Shown here: piece after piece, positions 34,932-44,033 of the stretch | How the letters are laid out: the number at the start of each line of letters is the position of its first letter | Position numbering within the stretch: the stretch's first letter is position 1 | Assembly (NCBI RefSeq): GCF_011405515.1 | Contig: NZ_AP022671.1 | Coordinates: 2,170,001-2,234,000 of the forward strand | Origin: Nitrospira sp. KM1 | GTDB taxonomy: Bacteria > Nitrospirota > Nitrospiria > Nitrospirales > Nitrospiraceae | DNA: 64,000 bases | Reading direction: 5' to 3' | Notes under the pieces: generated by a model | The model's input: the letters and a program-made list of their open reading frames with translations, nothing else | Databases searched by the model: none | What the model was told of the DNA's origin: nothing | Program-made: the position numbers and the translations under genes

Positions 34932-35465
34932 TTACTCGGTACGAGGCTTGTGGCCGACCGCCTGCGGATGGCCAACCTCGCCATTGGGAGCTTTGGCTCC
35001 GCTCGGCCAGAGGTGAAATATGATTCCGTCCGTCTTGGCTGCCGCGGCAGCGATTTCCTTGGCTTGAGCTTCCGGCATATCCAGGACTTGCACCCGCCCG
35101 GTTGCGATTTCCGCTTCGTGGTCGTGGTAGTACTTGTTCCATGTATCCAGCGGGACCTGAGAGCGTGAAATAGACTTAGAAACAAAGTATTCGATATCCG
35201 TCAGCAATGCATTGGGATCCGTGGACTCGAATAACAGGCATTGAATGACATCCTGAGAAATCGGCTTGCAATAGTGATGGTATGGACCGTGAACCGTACC
35301 GTCTTCGAACTTATGTGGTGCGACGACATGGACGGTATACCCTTGTGCGGGGCCCGGCTTTTCCATTGCTTTGGTTGATGCCCCCCCGGCGCCGTGCATA
35401 TCTGCACATCCCACCGATGCGATAAGTCCTATAGCCCCGATGATTCCGACCGCCCCTGTTTGCAT
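34932..35465 (-). CDS. DUF1264 (OBAP-like) protein, secreted
   Basis: 177 residues from the ATG at 35465, behind AGGAGG. A signal peptide (GIIGAIGLIASVGCADMHG) has a Cys that might be lipidated, although the lipobox is poor. The rest matches DUF1264/oil-body-associated-like proteins: VHVVAPHKFEDGTVHGPYHH, YCKPISQDVIQCLLFES and WNKYYHDHEAEIATGRVQVL. The many His residues may bind metal. It is probably co-transcribed with the cytochrome c gene. Confidence 0.82.
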   Translation of the reverse strand: MQTGAVGIIGAIGLIASVGCADMHGAGGASTKAMEKPGPAQGYTVHVVAPHKFEDGTVHGPYHHYCKPISQDVIQCLLFESTDPNALLTDIEYFVSKSISRSQVPLDTWNKYYHDHEAEIATGRVQVLDMPEAQAKEIAAAAAKTDGIIFHLWPSGAKAPNGEVGHPQAVGHKPRTE

Positions 35466-35918
35466 AATAACCTCCTGTGAGAAATGAAAGGAAACGAACC
35501 CGTCAACTATTCTCATTCGTACGATACTATTGAGGTGCAAAAGGATTCGTCGGATTCTATGGATTCTTCCTCGGTCGAAGAAAGACTCTCGCCATGTTCT
35601 ATGGCTATCCGCAATTTAGCATGACTCCATCATGTGGCTTGGACAAGTCATGGTCTTCCTGCCCCTTAGTTGGCGAACGTGAGACTGTATCGCATAAACC
35701 TGCGCGGCGATGCGCCGGGATCCTGTGGCACAGTCAGCCTCTGGAAAACCTCTCAGTCCCGATGCTTTCAGTACACTCTGATGGCCTAAACGGCTGCTAT
35801 TCCTCTTGGTATGAGAGCACATAAATCACTATAAATTACTGATTATACTACGTTTTTGGCCATACAGCTCGGGCAGATTTTATGGTAGGTTATTCATGGT
35901 CTGGAGAGTACACCAGTC
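35466..35918. other. Intergenic region between divergent genes
   Basis: About 453 bp holding the DUF1264 ribosome site and, near 35820-35860, an AT-rich stretch likely to contain promoters. I see no gene in it. Confidence 0.4.
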
Positions 35919-36164
35919 ATGCGCATACCGTCACGAGTTGTCTTCCCATTCGGTTACCGGATCTCCGTACGGCAACTGTCCGAATCGGATATGGACCGCC
36001 GTGATCCGAACGCCGATGGCATATGGGATGATGAAACAAAGACCATTTATCTTCGGAAACGGTTGCCGGTGACCAGGCGGCGATACATCCTCGCTCACGA
36101 GTTGGGCCATGCCTGGCTGGACTGGCAACACCGCCACCTCGATAATGGCAAAGCCAAGACCTAG
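35919..36164 (+). CDS. Short ImmA/IrrE-like zinc peptidase domain protein
   Basis: 81 residues. RRYILAHELGHAWLDWQHRH has the HExxH zinc motif and flanks of the ImmA/IrrE family, and DGIWDDETKTIYLRKRLP is the strand before it. Full-length ImmA/IrrE proteins are at least 130 residues and have a third ligand downstream of HExxH. Here the chain stops 20 residues after the motif, so it is a mini-domain or a truncated gene. GGAG lies 12 bases before the ATG. No XRE partner is adjacent. Confidence 0.65.
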   Translation: MRIPSRVVFPFGYRISVRQLSESDMDRRDPNADGIWDDETKTIYLRKRLPVTRRRYILAHELGHAWLDWQHRHLDNGKAKT

Positions 36165-36178
36165 CTATCTCAGCGAGT

Positions 36179-36655
36179 CTATCGTTTGTGCGCCTTGCCC
36201 AATTTGACAATAATATCCCACTCCGACGGTGTAACAGGTTGGACGGACAGTCGGGAACCTTTCTTCAGGAGCGTCATTCCTTTTAGTCTGGGCTCCTTTC
36301 GAAGCCGGTCCAGTGAAACTGCCTGGTCGAATTTTTCCAGAAACCGAATATCCACCATGTCCCATCGCGGTGCGTCTGGCAAGCTGTCAGGATCGTAATG
36401 ATCTCCCGATTTATCGAATTGGGTGTCGTCGGGATAGGCCGTACGGGAAACCTCAGCGATCCCGACGACGGCCGGTGGGTCGGCATTGCTATGATAAAAG
36501 AACACGCGGTCTCCAACCGCCATGGCCCGCATAAAGTTTCTCGCCTGATAGTTCCGGACGCCATCCCAACTGGTCATCCGACGCGGCGAGGCCGCGAGAT
36601 CGTCAATAGAGAAGGTCTCAGGTTCTGACTTCACCAGCCAGCAGCGATGGGACAT
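36179..36655 (-). CDS. EVE-domain protein
   Basis: 158 residues from the ATG at 36655 (AAAGG upstream). One EVE domain fills the protein: MSHRCWLVKSEPETFSIDDL, TSWDGVRNYQARNFMRAMAV, GDRVFFYHSNADPPAVVGIA and the closing LSVQPVTPSEWDIIVKLG. The fold is related to YTH/PUA and binds modified bases in DNA or RNA. Stand-alone EVE proteins are common housekeeping-like genes. Not linked to a restriction gene here. Confidence 0.93.
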   Translation of the reverse strand: MSHRCWLVKSEPETFSIDDLAASPRRMTSWDGVRNYQARNFMRAMAVGDRVFFYHSNADPPAVVGIAEVSRTAYPDDTQFDKSGDHYDPDSLPDAPRWDMVDIRFLEKFDQAVSLDRLRKEPRLKGMTLLKKGSRLSVQPVTPSEWDIIVKLGKAHKR

Positions 36656-36717
36656 CGGCTTTACCTTTCTGAAAAACGTGAATGGTACGAGGGTCGCCCT
36701 GCTTCCCAACGGGAGGC

Positions 36718-37104
36718 CTAGGCGGGGGGCTCATCCGGCTCCCACTCTCCCGATTCGATGTATTTGATGAGCGCTTTGTACGTCATTTCCCGCACAGTGG
36801 CTTTCGACGCCGCTTGCCCCAGGCTATTTCGATCCAACCAGACTTGCTCGGTCACATGCCGATTCGCCTCGTTGCAGAGACTCCACATTTCATGAAGAAA
36901 ATTCTCCGGGAGACCGACTTGAAGACCCTCGGATTCGATCCGGTCGTCGAGAATGGCCAGGAGATCTGAAATAGCCTGGTCGGACCGATACGGCGCTGTA
37001 GAGAATCCGAATGTCTGCTGGGCTGAGGCCTCCTGTTTAGCCTGTTCAACCAAGTCCTGCATATATTCTTTCAACAGGCCGACGACATGTCCGGATAGAG
37101 GCAT
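36718..37104 (-). CDS. Uncharacterised helical protein
   Basis: 128 residues from the ATG at 37104 with AAGGAG eight bases upstream. Mostly helical and acidic (GLLKEYMQDLVEQAKQEASA, AISDLLAILDDRIESEG, MTYKALIKYIESGEWEPDEP). No signal peptide, membrane helix or family that I recognise. It is upstream of the EVE gene on the same strand, 62 bp apart, and divergent from the YkgJ gene. Confidence 0.7.
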   Translation of the reverse strand: MPLSGHVVGLLKEYMQDLVEQAKQEASAQQTFGFSTAPYRSDQAISDLLAILDDRIESEGLQVGLPENFLHEMWSLCNEANRHVTEQVWLDRNSLGQAASKATVREMTYKALIKYIESGEWEPDEPPA

Positions 37105-37216
37105 GCTCGGAACTCCTTGGCACGTCATTATGCGGTTCCTGACGGAAGAGCGCAACGATCGGCCAGAACAGTCGCTGCAATTGACCAATAAGTCGTCGGT
37201 TTTCTATCATGCGGCC

Positions 37217-38014
37217 ATGTCCTCCTCCACCGAAAGATTCGAGGTCGCGTTGAATACCCCGGCCGGTCGAGTCACTGCCGTTCTCGATGTCGCGATAGGT
37301 TTCGTGCCGGTCACCTCGATTGTCCCGGTTGCCCGTCGCCTCGGTGAGGACATGCTGAAGCTCGAAGAAGCGCGTGTCCGTGAACAAGGCGAACCGGTCT
37401 CGTGCCAGATGGGTTGCGCCGCCTGTTGCAGAATGCTGGTGCCGCTCTCTCCGCCGGAGGCCTTTGCGCTTAGGGACTATGTCGCCGGGCTTCCAGCAGA
37501 ACGGCAGGACCGTATACGGAGCCGAATCGACGAGATCGACCAACGTCTTATTTCTCACGGACTCGCGAGTTCATTGCGAGAAATAGCCGAAACCGTCGAG
37601 GCGATCCCCGATGAAGAGCTGGATCCCGTCAACCGCGCGTACTATGCCCTGCGGCTTCCCTGCCCGTTTCTCGAAAATGAAATCTGTTCAATCTATGAAG
37701 CCAGACCTGCCGCTTGTCGCGAGCTGCTCGTCACCTCTCCGGCAAGTTTCTGTGACGATATGGTGAACAATCAGGTTGTCCCGGTTCCGGTGGGAGTTCG
37801 CATCGGAACAGTCTTGGGACTACTCTGGAGCACGATCAAGTCCGAACCGCCTCGCCTCATTCCCTTGCCCATGGCGTTGGAGTGGGCGGAACGCCATGCT
37901 CACGAAGCGAGCCAACGCTGGTCGGGAGCCGAACTGATCGACCTCCTGCTCGATAAAATATGGCGGGTGCTGAGCCATGAATTCCAGGTGAGAGGGCAGA
38001 CTCCCCCGTCCTGA
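37217..38014 (+). CDS. YkgJ-family cysteine-cluster protein
   Basis: 265 residues from the ATG at 37217; the frame is open further upstream but a start there would overlap the divergent gene. The cysteine cluster is C-x3-C-x2-C-C (CQMGCAACCRML), then CPFLENEICSIYEARPAAC, the normal YkgJ arrangement for a zinc or iron-sulfur site. Function is unknown across the family. ThrH follows 46 bp later on the same strand. Confidence 0.85.
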   Translation: MSSSTERFEVALNTPAGRVTAVLDVAIGFVPVTSIVPVARRLGEDMLKLEEARVREQGEPVSCQMGCAACCRMLVPLSPPEAFALRDYVAGLPAERQDRIRSRIDEIDQRLISHGLASSLREIAETVEAIPDEELDPVNRAYYALRLPCPFLENEICSIYEARPAACRELLVTSPASFCDDMVNNQVVPVPVGVRIGTVLGLLWSTIKSEPPRLIPLPMALEWAERHAHEASQRWSGAELIDLLLDKIWRVLSHEFQVRGQTPPS

Positions 38015-38060
38015 CCTCTGCCTGTCGCATCGCAATTTCACATGAGAACAAAGGAGTGCC

Positions 38061-38681
38061 ATGCAAAAACCTGTGATGGTCTGTCTCGATCTTGAGGGTG
38101 TGCTCGTTCCGGAGATCTGGATCAATGTGGCGTTACAGACCGGGATCGAAGAACTGAAGATTACCACGCGTGAGATGCCGGATTACGATGCCTTGATGAA
38201 ACGTCGGCTCGCCATCCTCCATCAACACAAACTGACGATCGGCGACATCCAGCGCGTCATCGACAACATGGGGCCGCTGGAAGGCGCGACAGCCTTTGTC
38301 GGCTGGCTGCGCGAGCGATGCCAGGTCATTATCCTGTCGGACACGTTCTATGAATTTGCCTCTCCGTTGATGCGGCAACTCGGTTTTCCGACGATCTTTT
38401 GCAATCAACTCGAACTAGATGCGGCCGGAAACATCGTCGCGCACCATATGCGTTTGCAGAATCAGAAGAAACATTCTGTCGCCGCCTTTCAGGCGTTGAA
38501 TTTCCATGTCATGGCTGCAGGCGACGCCTACAACGACACCGCCATGCTGGGAGAGGCTGATGCCGGTTTTTTCTTTCGTCCGCCTGACCATCTGCCCAAA
38601 GAATTCCCTCAGTTTCCCGTGACGCAGACCTATGACGAGCTGCGGAACGCCTTTCAACGTGCCGGAAGTTTAAGACCATAA
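38061..38681 (+). CDS. thrH: Phosphoserine phosphatase/homoserine phosphotransferase ThrH
   Basis: 206 residues, AAAGGAG before the ATG. HAD-fold motifs: MVCLDLEGVLVPEIW (motif I, where the usual second Asp is Glu, as in ThrH), IILSDTFYEF (motif II), and MAAGDAYNDTAMLGEADAG (motifs III/IV). Length and the DLEGVLVPE start are those of ThrH, which dephosphorylates phosphoserine and can phosphorylate homoserine. It is followed by a perfect terminator hairpin. Confidence 0.93.
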   Translation: MQKPVMVCLDLEGVLVPEIWINVALQTGIEELKITTREMPDYDALMKRRLAILHQHKLTIGDIQRVIDNMGPLEGATAFVGWLRERCQVIILSDTFYEFASPLMRQLGFPTIFCNQLELDAAGNIVAHHMRLQNQKKHSVAAFQALNFHVMAAGDAYNDTAMLGEADAGFFFRPPDHLPKEFPQFPVTQTYDELRNAFQRAGSLRP

Positions 38682-38789
38682 TTCAGTCGAAACGTCTTCA
38701 TCTTCTGCGCGGCGCATGACGAACTGCGTCCTGTCCTGCACTCTGCCTCGCTGGATGAGCCAATAGGGCGGTCCTCCGACGTTTGAAAC

Positions 38790-38830
38790 GAAGAAGCCCT
38801 GCAGGGGATCACCCTGCAGGGCTTCTTCTT
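38790..38830. terminator. Bidirectional intrinsic terminator
   Basis: A 17-base perfect hairpin: GAAGAAGCCCTGCAGGG at 38790-38806 pairs with 38812-38828 around a five-base loop (GATCA). The stem ends in T-rich sequence in both directions. It separates thrH (plus) from the porin gene (minus). Confidence 0.85.
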
Positions 38831-38881
38831 GGTCAGCGCGAGAGATCTTCCCGTCTGACCCTTTTGATCAGCTCACGGCAA

Positions 38882-40576
38882 CTAGAAGTTCATCCAGAGC
38901 TGTGCATAGGCCCACGATTGATCGTTGGCCTTGCCCAGGTTTTCTGCGATGTATCCTCCTGCCCACAGGTGGCCATAGGTGGCCTGAAACGCCACTTTGC
39001 CGTCCATGAACATATGGGTCCAGGTCAGGTCCAATTCGTCACCGATGTGCTTCTTCGTATTGCCAGCCTTGGACCACACATAGACGCCCTGTGCTCCGCG
39101 GTACCAGTTGTCACGAGCGCTGGCCAAATTCAGGTTCGTGTACCACACTTCGATATGGTCGTCCTTGGTCGGACGGGCTTGGAAGTTGGCCGATGGGCTC
39201 AACATGTTTTTCCAGGCCTGAACGTCCATGTACCCCATATGGATGTGGTTGGTCGGGAACATGTTCTCGAACGTATTTGCCGTGCTGCAGTTTCCATTCG
39301 TGGTGGTCACGTTACAATTTGCCCGGCCATCGCCAGAGGCATAGTCGAAGTTAAACGCGATTCTCGGTTTCCAGGATGACTGGTAGTGGGTGTAGCCGAT
39401 CCAGTTTCTGGTCGCCCACGCATTGATGTGCAGGTTCTTTTGCGCTCCATAGCCGTTCTGAAGTGCATTGGTGCCGCCGGCATCGCCCATGGCACCGAAT
39501 TGCCAGACGATTTCGTTGATCGCATCGAAGTTGCCTTTGCGCATTTCAATGCGGTTACCGATGTTGTGGCGGGTCTGGTTCGAGTGTTTGGGAGTACCCA
39601 GCCCTTGGGCTCTAAAATCGCCCGAACCGTAGTTGTTCTTGTAATAGATGTAGTAGGGTTCAATCAAAAAGCCGGGAACCGACTTGATCTGGTTATAGAA
39701 GATGATCATGTCGGCATCGCGATTCGCGTCATTGCCCGTGGCTCCGTTAGCGACCACGTTGCCGGCAATATTGGGACCTCCCGATCCTACCGGCGCTGCC
39801 TGGTTTAGATCGCTTTCTGAGTTGCGGAACCAGCCAACGTACGAATCAAAGGATTTCGTGCTGTACTGCAGCATGATACCGTCATGGCTGTACCCGGTAT
39901 TCGCCCAGTCGAAGTGACCCAGCATAGAGTGATTACCAAACACCACATACTGACGGCCGGCCTTCACGCTGAACCCCTGAATACCGGCAAAATTTCGGAT
40001 CAACATGTAGGCAGCCCGAACGCCTAACCGGCAGGCACCTGTCGCCGTGGCCGAACAGTTGTGGTTCAACGGGTCACCGCCGTTTCCAGCGTTGACGGCC
40101 GTTCCGTTACCACCCCAGGTCGCTGAATCGATGATTTCCATATAGAAGTTCACATCGGGAGAGAGATCGTATCCGAGACCGAGGCGCACCCACTGCTGCA
40201 CGTAAAAATCGTTGGCCTTGCCCCGGACGCCGTTCGGAGTCGTACCGTTATTGGGACCGTTACAAGCGCCAGTTGTCCCGATCGTATTGCCGAAGCAGAC
40301 GTTGTTTCGCATTTCTGGTCTGACACGAACATCCGCTCGCATCCAGAAATTTTTGAGATCGAAGTTCTTCCCGATGCGGGGATCGTACAGCTCGTACGCT
40401 TCCTTTTGCGGAATCGCGCGGGGAATGGCGGGGACGTTGGTAATTTTCTCCCCTTCCGGCAACTCGAACGCCGCTTGCGCGGGAGTCGCTGTGAACGACA
40501 GGCCCGCGGTCATGGCGGCCGCACTGAAGAAGGCGGCCACACCGGCCCACCCTGTTCGACCTAACAATCTTCTCAT
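38882..40576 (-). CDS. Alginate-export-family outer-membrane porin
   Basis: 564 residues, AGGAGG upstream of the ATG. A signal peptide (FFSAAAMTAGLSFTATPAQA) precedes a helical-free mature chain of beta-strands with many Asn, Trp and Tyr residues. YDLSPDVNFYMEIIDSATWG and KAGRQYVVFGNHSMLGHFDW are typical of the alginate-export domain porins that are abundant in Nitrospira. It ends WAYAQLWMNF with a terminal aromatic. Cysteines in NNVCFGNTIGTTGACNG and in NHNCSATATGACRLG lie in loops. It probably lets small solutes, for example nitrogen oxyanions, pass; substrate unproven. Confidence 0.88.
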   Translation of the reverse strand: MRRLLGRTGWAGVAAFFSAAAMTAGLSFTATPAQAAFELPEGEKITNVPAIPRAIPQKEAYELYDPRIGKNFDLKNFWMRADVRVRPEMRNNVCFGNTIGTTGACNGPNNGTTPNGVRGKANDFYVQQWVRLGLGYDLSPDVNFYMEIIDSATWGGNGTAVNAGNGGDPLNHNCSATATGACRLGVRAAYMLIRNFAGIQGFSVKAGRQYVVFGNHSMLGHFDWANTGYSHDGIMLQYSTKSFDSYVGWFRNSESDLNQAAPVGSGGPNIAGNVVANGATGNDANRDADMIIFYNQIKSVPGFLIEPYYIYYKNNYGSGDFRAQGLGTPKHSNQTRHNIGNRIEMRKGNFDAINEIVWQFGAMGDAGGTNALQNGYGAQKNLHINAWATRNWIGYTHYQSSWKPRIAFNFDYASGDGRANCNVTTTNGNCSTANTFENMFPTNHIHMGYMDVQAWKNMLSPSANFQARPTKDDHIEVWYTNLNLASARDNWYRGAQGVYVWSKAGNTKKHIGDELDLTWTHMFMDGKVAFQATYGHLWAGGYIAENLGKANDQSWAYAQLWMNF

Positions 40577-40849
40577 AACGTTCCTCCTGTAATTGGATGG
40601 CAGCCTCCACCTCGACCATTAGGTGTTGCACTGCCGACTCGACATCCAACTGCCCCTACGTTGACAAGTTCCCTCGACCGGGAACTCGTCATGAGAAAGG
40701 TTGTGCCCACCCCTTTCTCATTTACGTTCTGTCGTTATGGTTGCGTTCGATCGTCTTTCTCACCCACCCTGCTGCCTTGTTATTGGACCAGTCGAAAGGT
40801 GGTCACCCCCTTCCCCTAGAATAGACCAGGGATATTCACTTTCTCGGTT

Positions 40850-41143
40850 TCAAACTTGGGTCGAAGACGACCCATTCTGCTTTTCACTTGGATTGGTGGC
40901 TGTATTGATCTCCTCTTCGGCTTCCTTCATGGAAGCCTGGAAATCCTGTTCAACCATTTTGACCTCCTGCTGAATCATGTTCAGCTCCGGTTCAACCGAT
41001 TTACGGAGGTCTTCCGCTGTCTCCTTGAACCCCTTGACCGCTTTGCCGACCTGCCGGCCGACTTCAGGCAACTGCTTGGGGCCGAACAGCAAAAAGGCGA
41101 TCACTAAAATAATGAGGATTTCGCCGGCACCAAGTCCGAACAT
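40850..41143 (-). CDS. tatA: TatA/TatB-family twin-arginine translocase subunit
   Basis: 97 residues. One membrane helix (GAGEILIILVIAFLLFGPKQ), the FGPKxLPE hinge and an amphipathic helix (VGRQVGKAVKGFKETAEDLR), then a charged coiled-coil-like tail (MIQQEVKMVEQDFQASMKEA). The tail is longer than in short TatA and may indicate a TatB-like role. Upstream, on the same strand, is a second copy. TatC is not in the window. Confidence 0.9.
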   Translation of the reverse strand: MFGLGAGEILIILVIAFLLFGPKQLPEVGRQVGKAVKGFKETAEDLRKSVEPELNMIQQEVKMVEQDFQASMKEAEEEINTATNPSEKQNGSSSTQV

Positions 41144-41227
41144 GTTCCATACCCGGCCATGAGTGACGGGTTCCGCTCGTTCGAGTTAGACGACGTCGGT
41201 CCTTCCACATCACTCATCGCAGTGTTG

Positions 41228-41500
41228 TTACCCTTGCTTGATCTGTTGTCCTTGCTGAACTGGAGCCCCTGTCGATGGATTCGACTGAGGCTGAGAGACT
41301 TGAGGTTGCGGCCCCGGCGGCGGCGCATCGGCCGGCGGGGGTGTGACATCAATGGCATCCGCTTCATTGACGCTTTTTTTGAATCCTTTGATGGCTTTCC
41401 CGAGCCCTTCACCCAACTGAGGGATCTTGCCGGCGCCGAAAATGATCAAGACAATGATCAGGATCAGCAACAGCTCCATCCATCCAAACGACCCGAACAT
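41228..41500 (-). CDS. tatA: TatA-family twin-arginine translocase subunit
   Basis: 90 residues. It has MFGSFGWMELLLILIIVLII, FGAGKIPQLGEGLGKAIKGF and a Pro/Gln-rich tail (PPPADAPPPGPQPQ). The short amphipathic helix and GAGK hinge make this the TatA-like pore-forming member of the pair. It lies 84 bp before the second tat gene. Confidence 0.92.
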   Translation of the reverse strand: MFGSFGWMELLLILIIVLIIFGAGKIPQLGEGLGKAIKGFKKSVNEADAIDVTPPPADAPPPGPQPQVSQPQSNPSTGAPVQQGQQIKQG

Positions 41501-41663
41501 CGCGGCCTAATCCTTCTGGGTATACACCCTTTTCTTCCCTGAACCTACCAAAGAGGGGAAAACCCCCGCGAACGGGGCAGAGGCTATAGCAGAATCACAG
41601 ATTAGTCAAGTCTAATTTCAGTCAGGAGGTGAACGCGGCGAGCGATCTCGGATACGTTTTTGC

Positions 41664-43118
41664 TTATGGGAGAATCATCATATGAAAGTAGTCCACGGGA
41701 CCGGGGGGAGCGGTCAGGGCAATGAAAAAGGACTGGGGATCGTATCCCACCTCCTCTAAATCATGCGAACAGGCAGTCAGTTCCTCTTCGGTGACATAGG
41801 CAACGGCGTCCGGAATGCCGGATGGCTTCAGATCTCGTGAGAGGGCCTGAAGGTGTTCCCGCTCTTCGGACGGCGTATCGGGGCGAATTGGAAAATCGAT
41901 CTCCTTGGCATACGGGCTCTCATAGGCCTTGTTCAATGCACGAATCGTCTGGAGTAACAAGCGGTCTTGCTCCCATGGCCGCATCTTCTGGCCCGCGGCC
42001 GGATGAGTCGCCAAGAGATCCATGACTGTCATGACATTGGTGTTCAGACTTTTTCCGACGAATTCCCGCTGACTCTCGATGGAGATGGGGCCAGTGTGCA
42101 GTTGACGGGCTACGGCTTCGACCAATGCAAAATTCACCATAAAACTTTGCTGGCCCCCGAACTGACCTGAACAGGGCTTGTCTGGATCATTCAGCACCTT
42201 GAGATCAGAGGTTCCGGCATCAAGAGCGCTGAATCCTGCCGCATCGGCGGCAAGAACTCGCTTGGCCTCCTTGACGGTCGCGAACGCTCCCAGATTGATC
42301 GGCACGACCACCTGTTCATCGATGCGTCGGAGAAACTCGGTAATCGTCTTCCGATATGGGACGTCTTTCCAATCCACAGTCCGATATTCGCGTTCCCACA
42401 CGAGATCCTCAAAAAATGGCGGGAATCTCTTCAAGACCTCGAAGTCTCCTGCGTCAAAGGCCCTGACGAAACCGGCCCAATCCGTGATCTTGGCGTGAAG
42501 GATCTCACTGAGGTTCGGCCGGAGAAATTCCTCTTCGATCTCCCCGCCTTGCCGCGACATCAATCTGGTCGGCAAATCGTTCCAGAGCTCGTTGCACAAA
42601 ATGCGATCGACTGTGCCGTCAGCGATACCATCAAGCCGATCGACGGTCGTGCAGAGCGGACCAATCCGATCACGATGAGACTCCAATTCCGGCACACGCA
42701 TGGCAGCATCAAGCACCCCTTGTTCCCAATCCACCAAGATGTACTTCACGCGAGGATAGACCGTTCCCTCACGGTCGAGGGTCTTGAGATGGCTGAGAAA
42801 ACATGCGGCAAGATTTCCATTTCCACAGCCTAGCTCGAGGACTGTCAGCGGCGACTGAGGATCGAGCGTCGATGAGCGTCCTGGCAAATTTCGAGATTGA
42901 GATGTTCTGGCGCGTTTAATCACGGCCTCATAATAATCGGCCGCCAACGCATGTCCGAGTCGATAATCGGCGGAGGCGAAAGTCTGATAAAAGCTGCGGA
43001 CTTGATCGCCACGGAAGCGATAAAATAACTTATTGATGTGGACCTGCCATTGATCCACTGACTTATAGTCGCCTATTAGCTGGGGCAGGGCATCAGCATC
43101 TTGTAGCATGCGCGGCAT
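41664..43118 (-). CDS. MidA-like SAM-dependent methyltransferase
   Basis: 484 residues; the ATG at 43109 is an alternative start. Residues about 95-250 are a class I methyltransferase: TVLELGCGNGNLAACFLSHL (SAM-binding GxGxG), KYILVDWEQGVLDAAM, and ILCNELWNDLPTRLMSRQGG, which resembles the NELLDALP box of MidA/NDUFAF7 proteins. The other half is a long alpha-helical region (QREFVGKSLNTNVMTVMDLL). MidA homologues methylate an arginine in a complex I subunit; the substrate here is not known. Not part of a clear operon. Confidence 0.75.
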   Translation of the reverse strand: MPRMLQDADALPQLIGDYKSVDQWQVHINKLFYRFRGDQVRSFYQTFASADYRLGHALAADYYEAVIKRARTSQSRNLPGRSSTLDPQSPLTVLELGCGNGNLAACFLSHLKTLDREGTVYPRVKYILVDWEQGVLDAAMRVPELESHRDRIGPLCTTVDRLDGIADGTVDRILCNELWNDLPTRLMSRQGGEIEEEFLRPNLSEILHAKITDWAGFVRAFDAGDFEVLKRFPPFFEDLVWEREYRTVDWKDVPYRKTITEFLRRIDEQVVVPINLGAFATVKEAKRVLAADAAGFSALDAGTSDLKVLNDPDKPCSGQFGGQQSFMVNFALVEAVARQLHTGPISIESQREFVGKSLNTNVMTVMDLLATHPAAGQKMRPWEQDRLLLQTIRALNKAYESPYAKEIDFPIRPDTPSEEREHLQALSRDLKPSGIPDAVAYVTEEELTACSHDLEEVGYDPQSFFIALTAPPGPVDYFHMMILP

Positions 43119-43311
43119 ACTCCATTAACGAGAAGAAAGAAACTCGGGCAGAATAGTAACAGATGGTTCAAAATGCTGGCAACCGGACTCGCTCTGCCCA
43201 GAGGCGGTCAGGAAACAATATCGACGGATCGATGCATCATAGAGCTGAGAGCCAACGCTAATCCAGGACACTTTCTTGACAGGGTTCATATCGGGGTGTA
43301 GGAACACGATT

Positions 43312-43881
43312 ATGCGGTTATCGGCCTATATGTTCGGCGTTTTTCTTGAGTTTTCCTTGCTTGGTGCGCCTGGGATACCGCTGGCGGACGATCTGCCAAT
43401 CATGAAGAATCCGTCTATTCCAGACTTTCAGAACCGTCAGCAGGACCTCAAACCCTATGATTTCGATGCTCCGCCCGAAGGCATGTTTCGCTTTATCACC
43501 ACCGCCGAAGGATTCGAAGAGGAATTGAGTTATCGCCGCACACACGAAATCGTACCCGTGAATGTCACCGATCGCTTTCGCTCCGATACAGCCGGCATCT
43601 TCATCGTGTTCCAGCTACACCAACATTACCAAGCGTTTCAGGTGTTCGGCCTCTGTTTCCCCGAGTCAGTCACCGGGTTGAATCCTCAAGCCGTGATCAG
43701 TCAGGACGCGATGTACATCGCCTTAGAGGACGAGTCAGGCTACCTGAAACTCTCACCGCCTCCTGACGGATGGGGTCCCGGAAATTACCGAGTCGAAATT
43801 CATGCAGGTGAACAGGTTAATGAAATGAGCTTGATGGGAACGATGCGCTTTACCGTTTTGCCTGCGGCACCTTCCTCGTAA
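43312..43881 (+). CDS. Secreted protein of unknown function
   Basis: 189 residues from the ATG at 43312 (AGGA upstream). Signal peptide MRLSAYMFGVFLEFSLLGAP. The mature part has a beta-sandwich look: HEIVPVNVTDRFRSDTAGIF, IVFQLHQHYQAFQVFGLCFP and GWGPGNYRVEIHAGEQVNEM, with the last part like the final strands of a carbohydrate- or adhesin-type Ig fold. I do not recognise a family. It lies 150 bp before the GT2 gene. Confidence 0.7.
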   Translation: MRLSAYMFGVFLEFSLLGAPGIPLADDLPIMKNPSIPDFQNRQQDLKPYDFDAPPEGMFRFITTAEGFEEELSYRRTHEIVPVNVTDRFRSDTAGIFIVFQLHQHYQAFQVFGLCFPESVTGLNPQAVISQDAMYIALEDESGYLKLSPPPDGWGPGNYRVEIHAGEQVNEMSLMGTMRFTVLPAAPSS

Positions 43882-44033
43882 TTCTGCGCGTCTGGTCCCG
43901 CAGAAAGGGCCGTCTGAGGTGTATCGCCTCGGCCTGTCAAAAAGGAGAGCGGTTTGACCGTTGTTCCGCCCTTCGGTACAATGCCACGCATGATTCTCAG
44001 CGTGCTTGTGTCTTTCCACACCGCCAACACTTG

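Noticed and set aside
38783-39379. 198-codon plus-strand frame opposite the porin
   Set aside because: It begins inside the terminator hairpin and is antisense to a clear porin gene.
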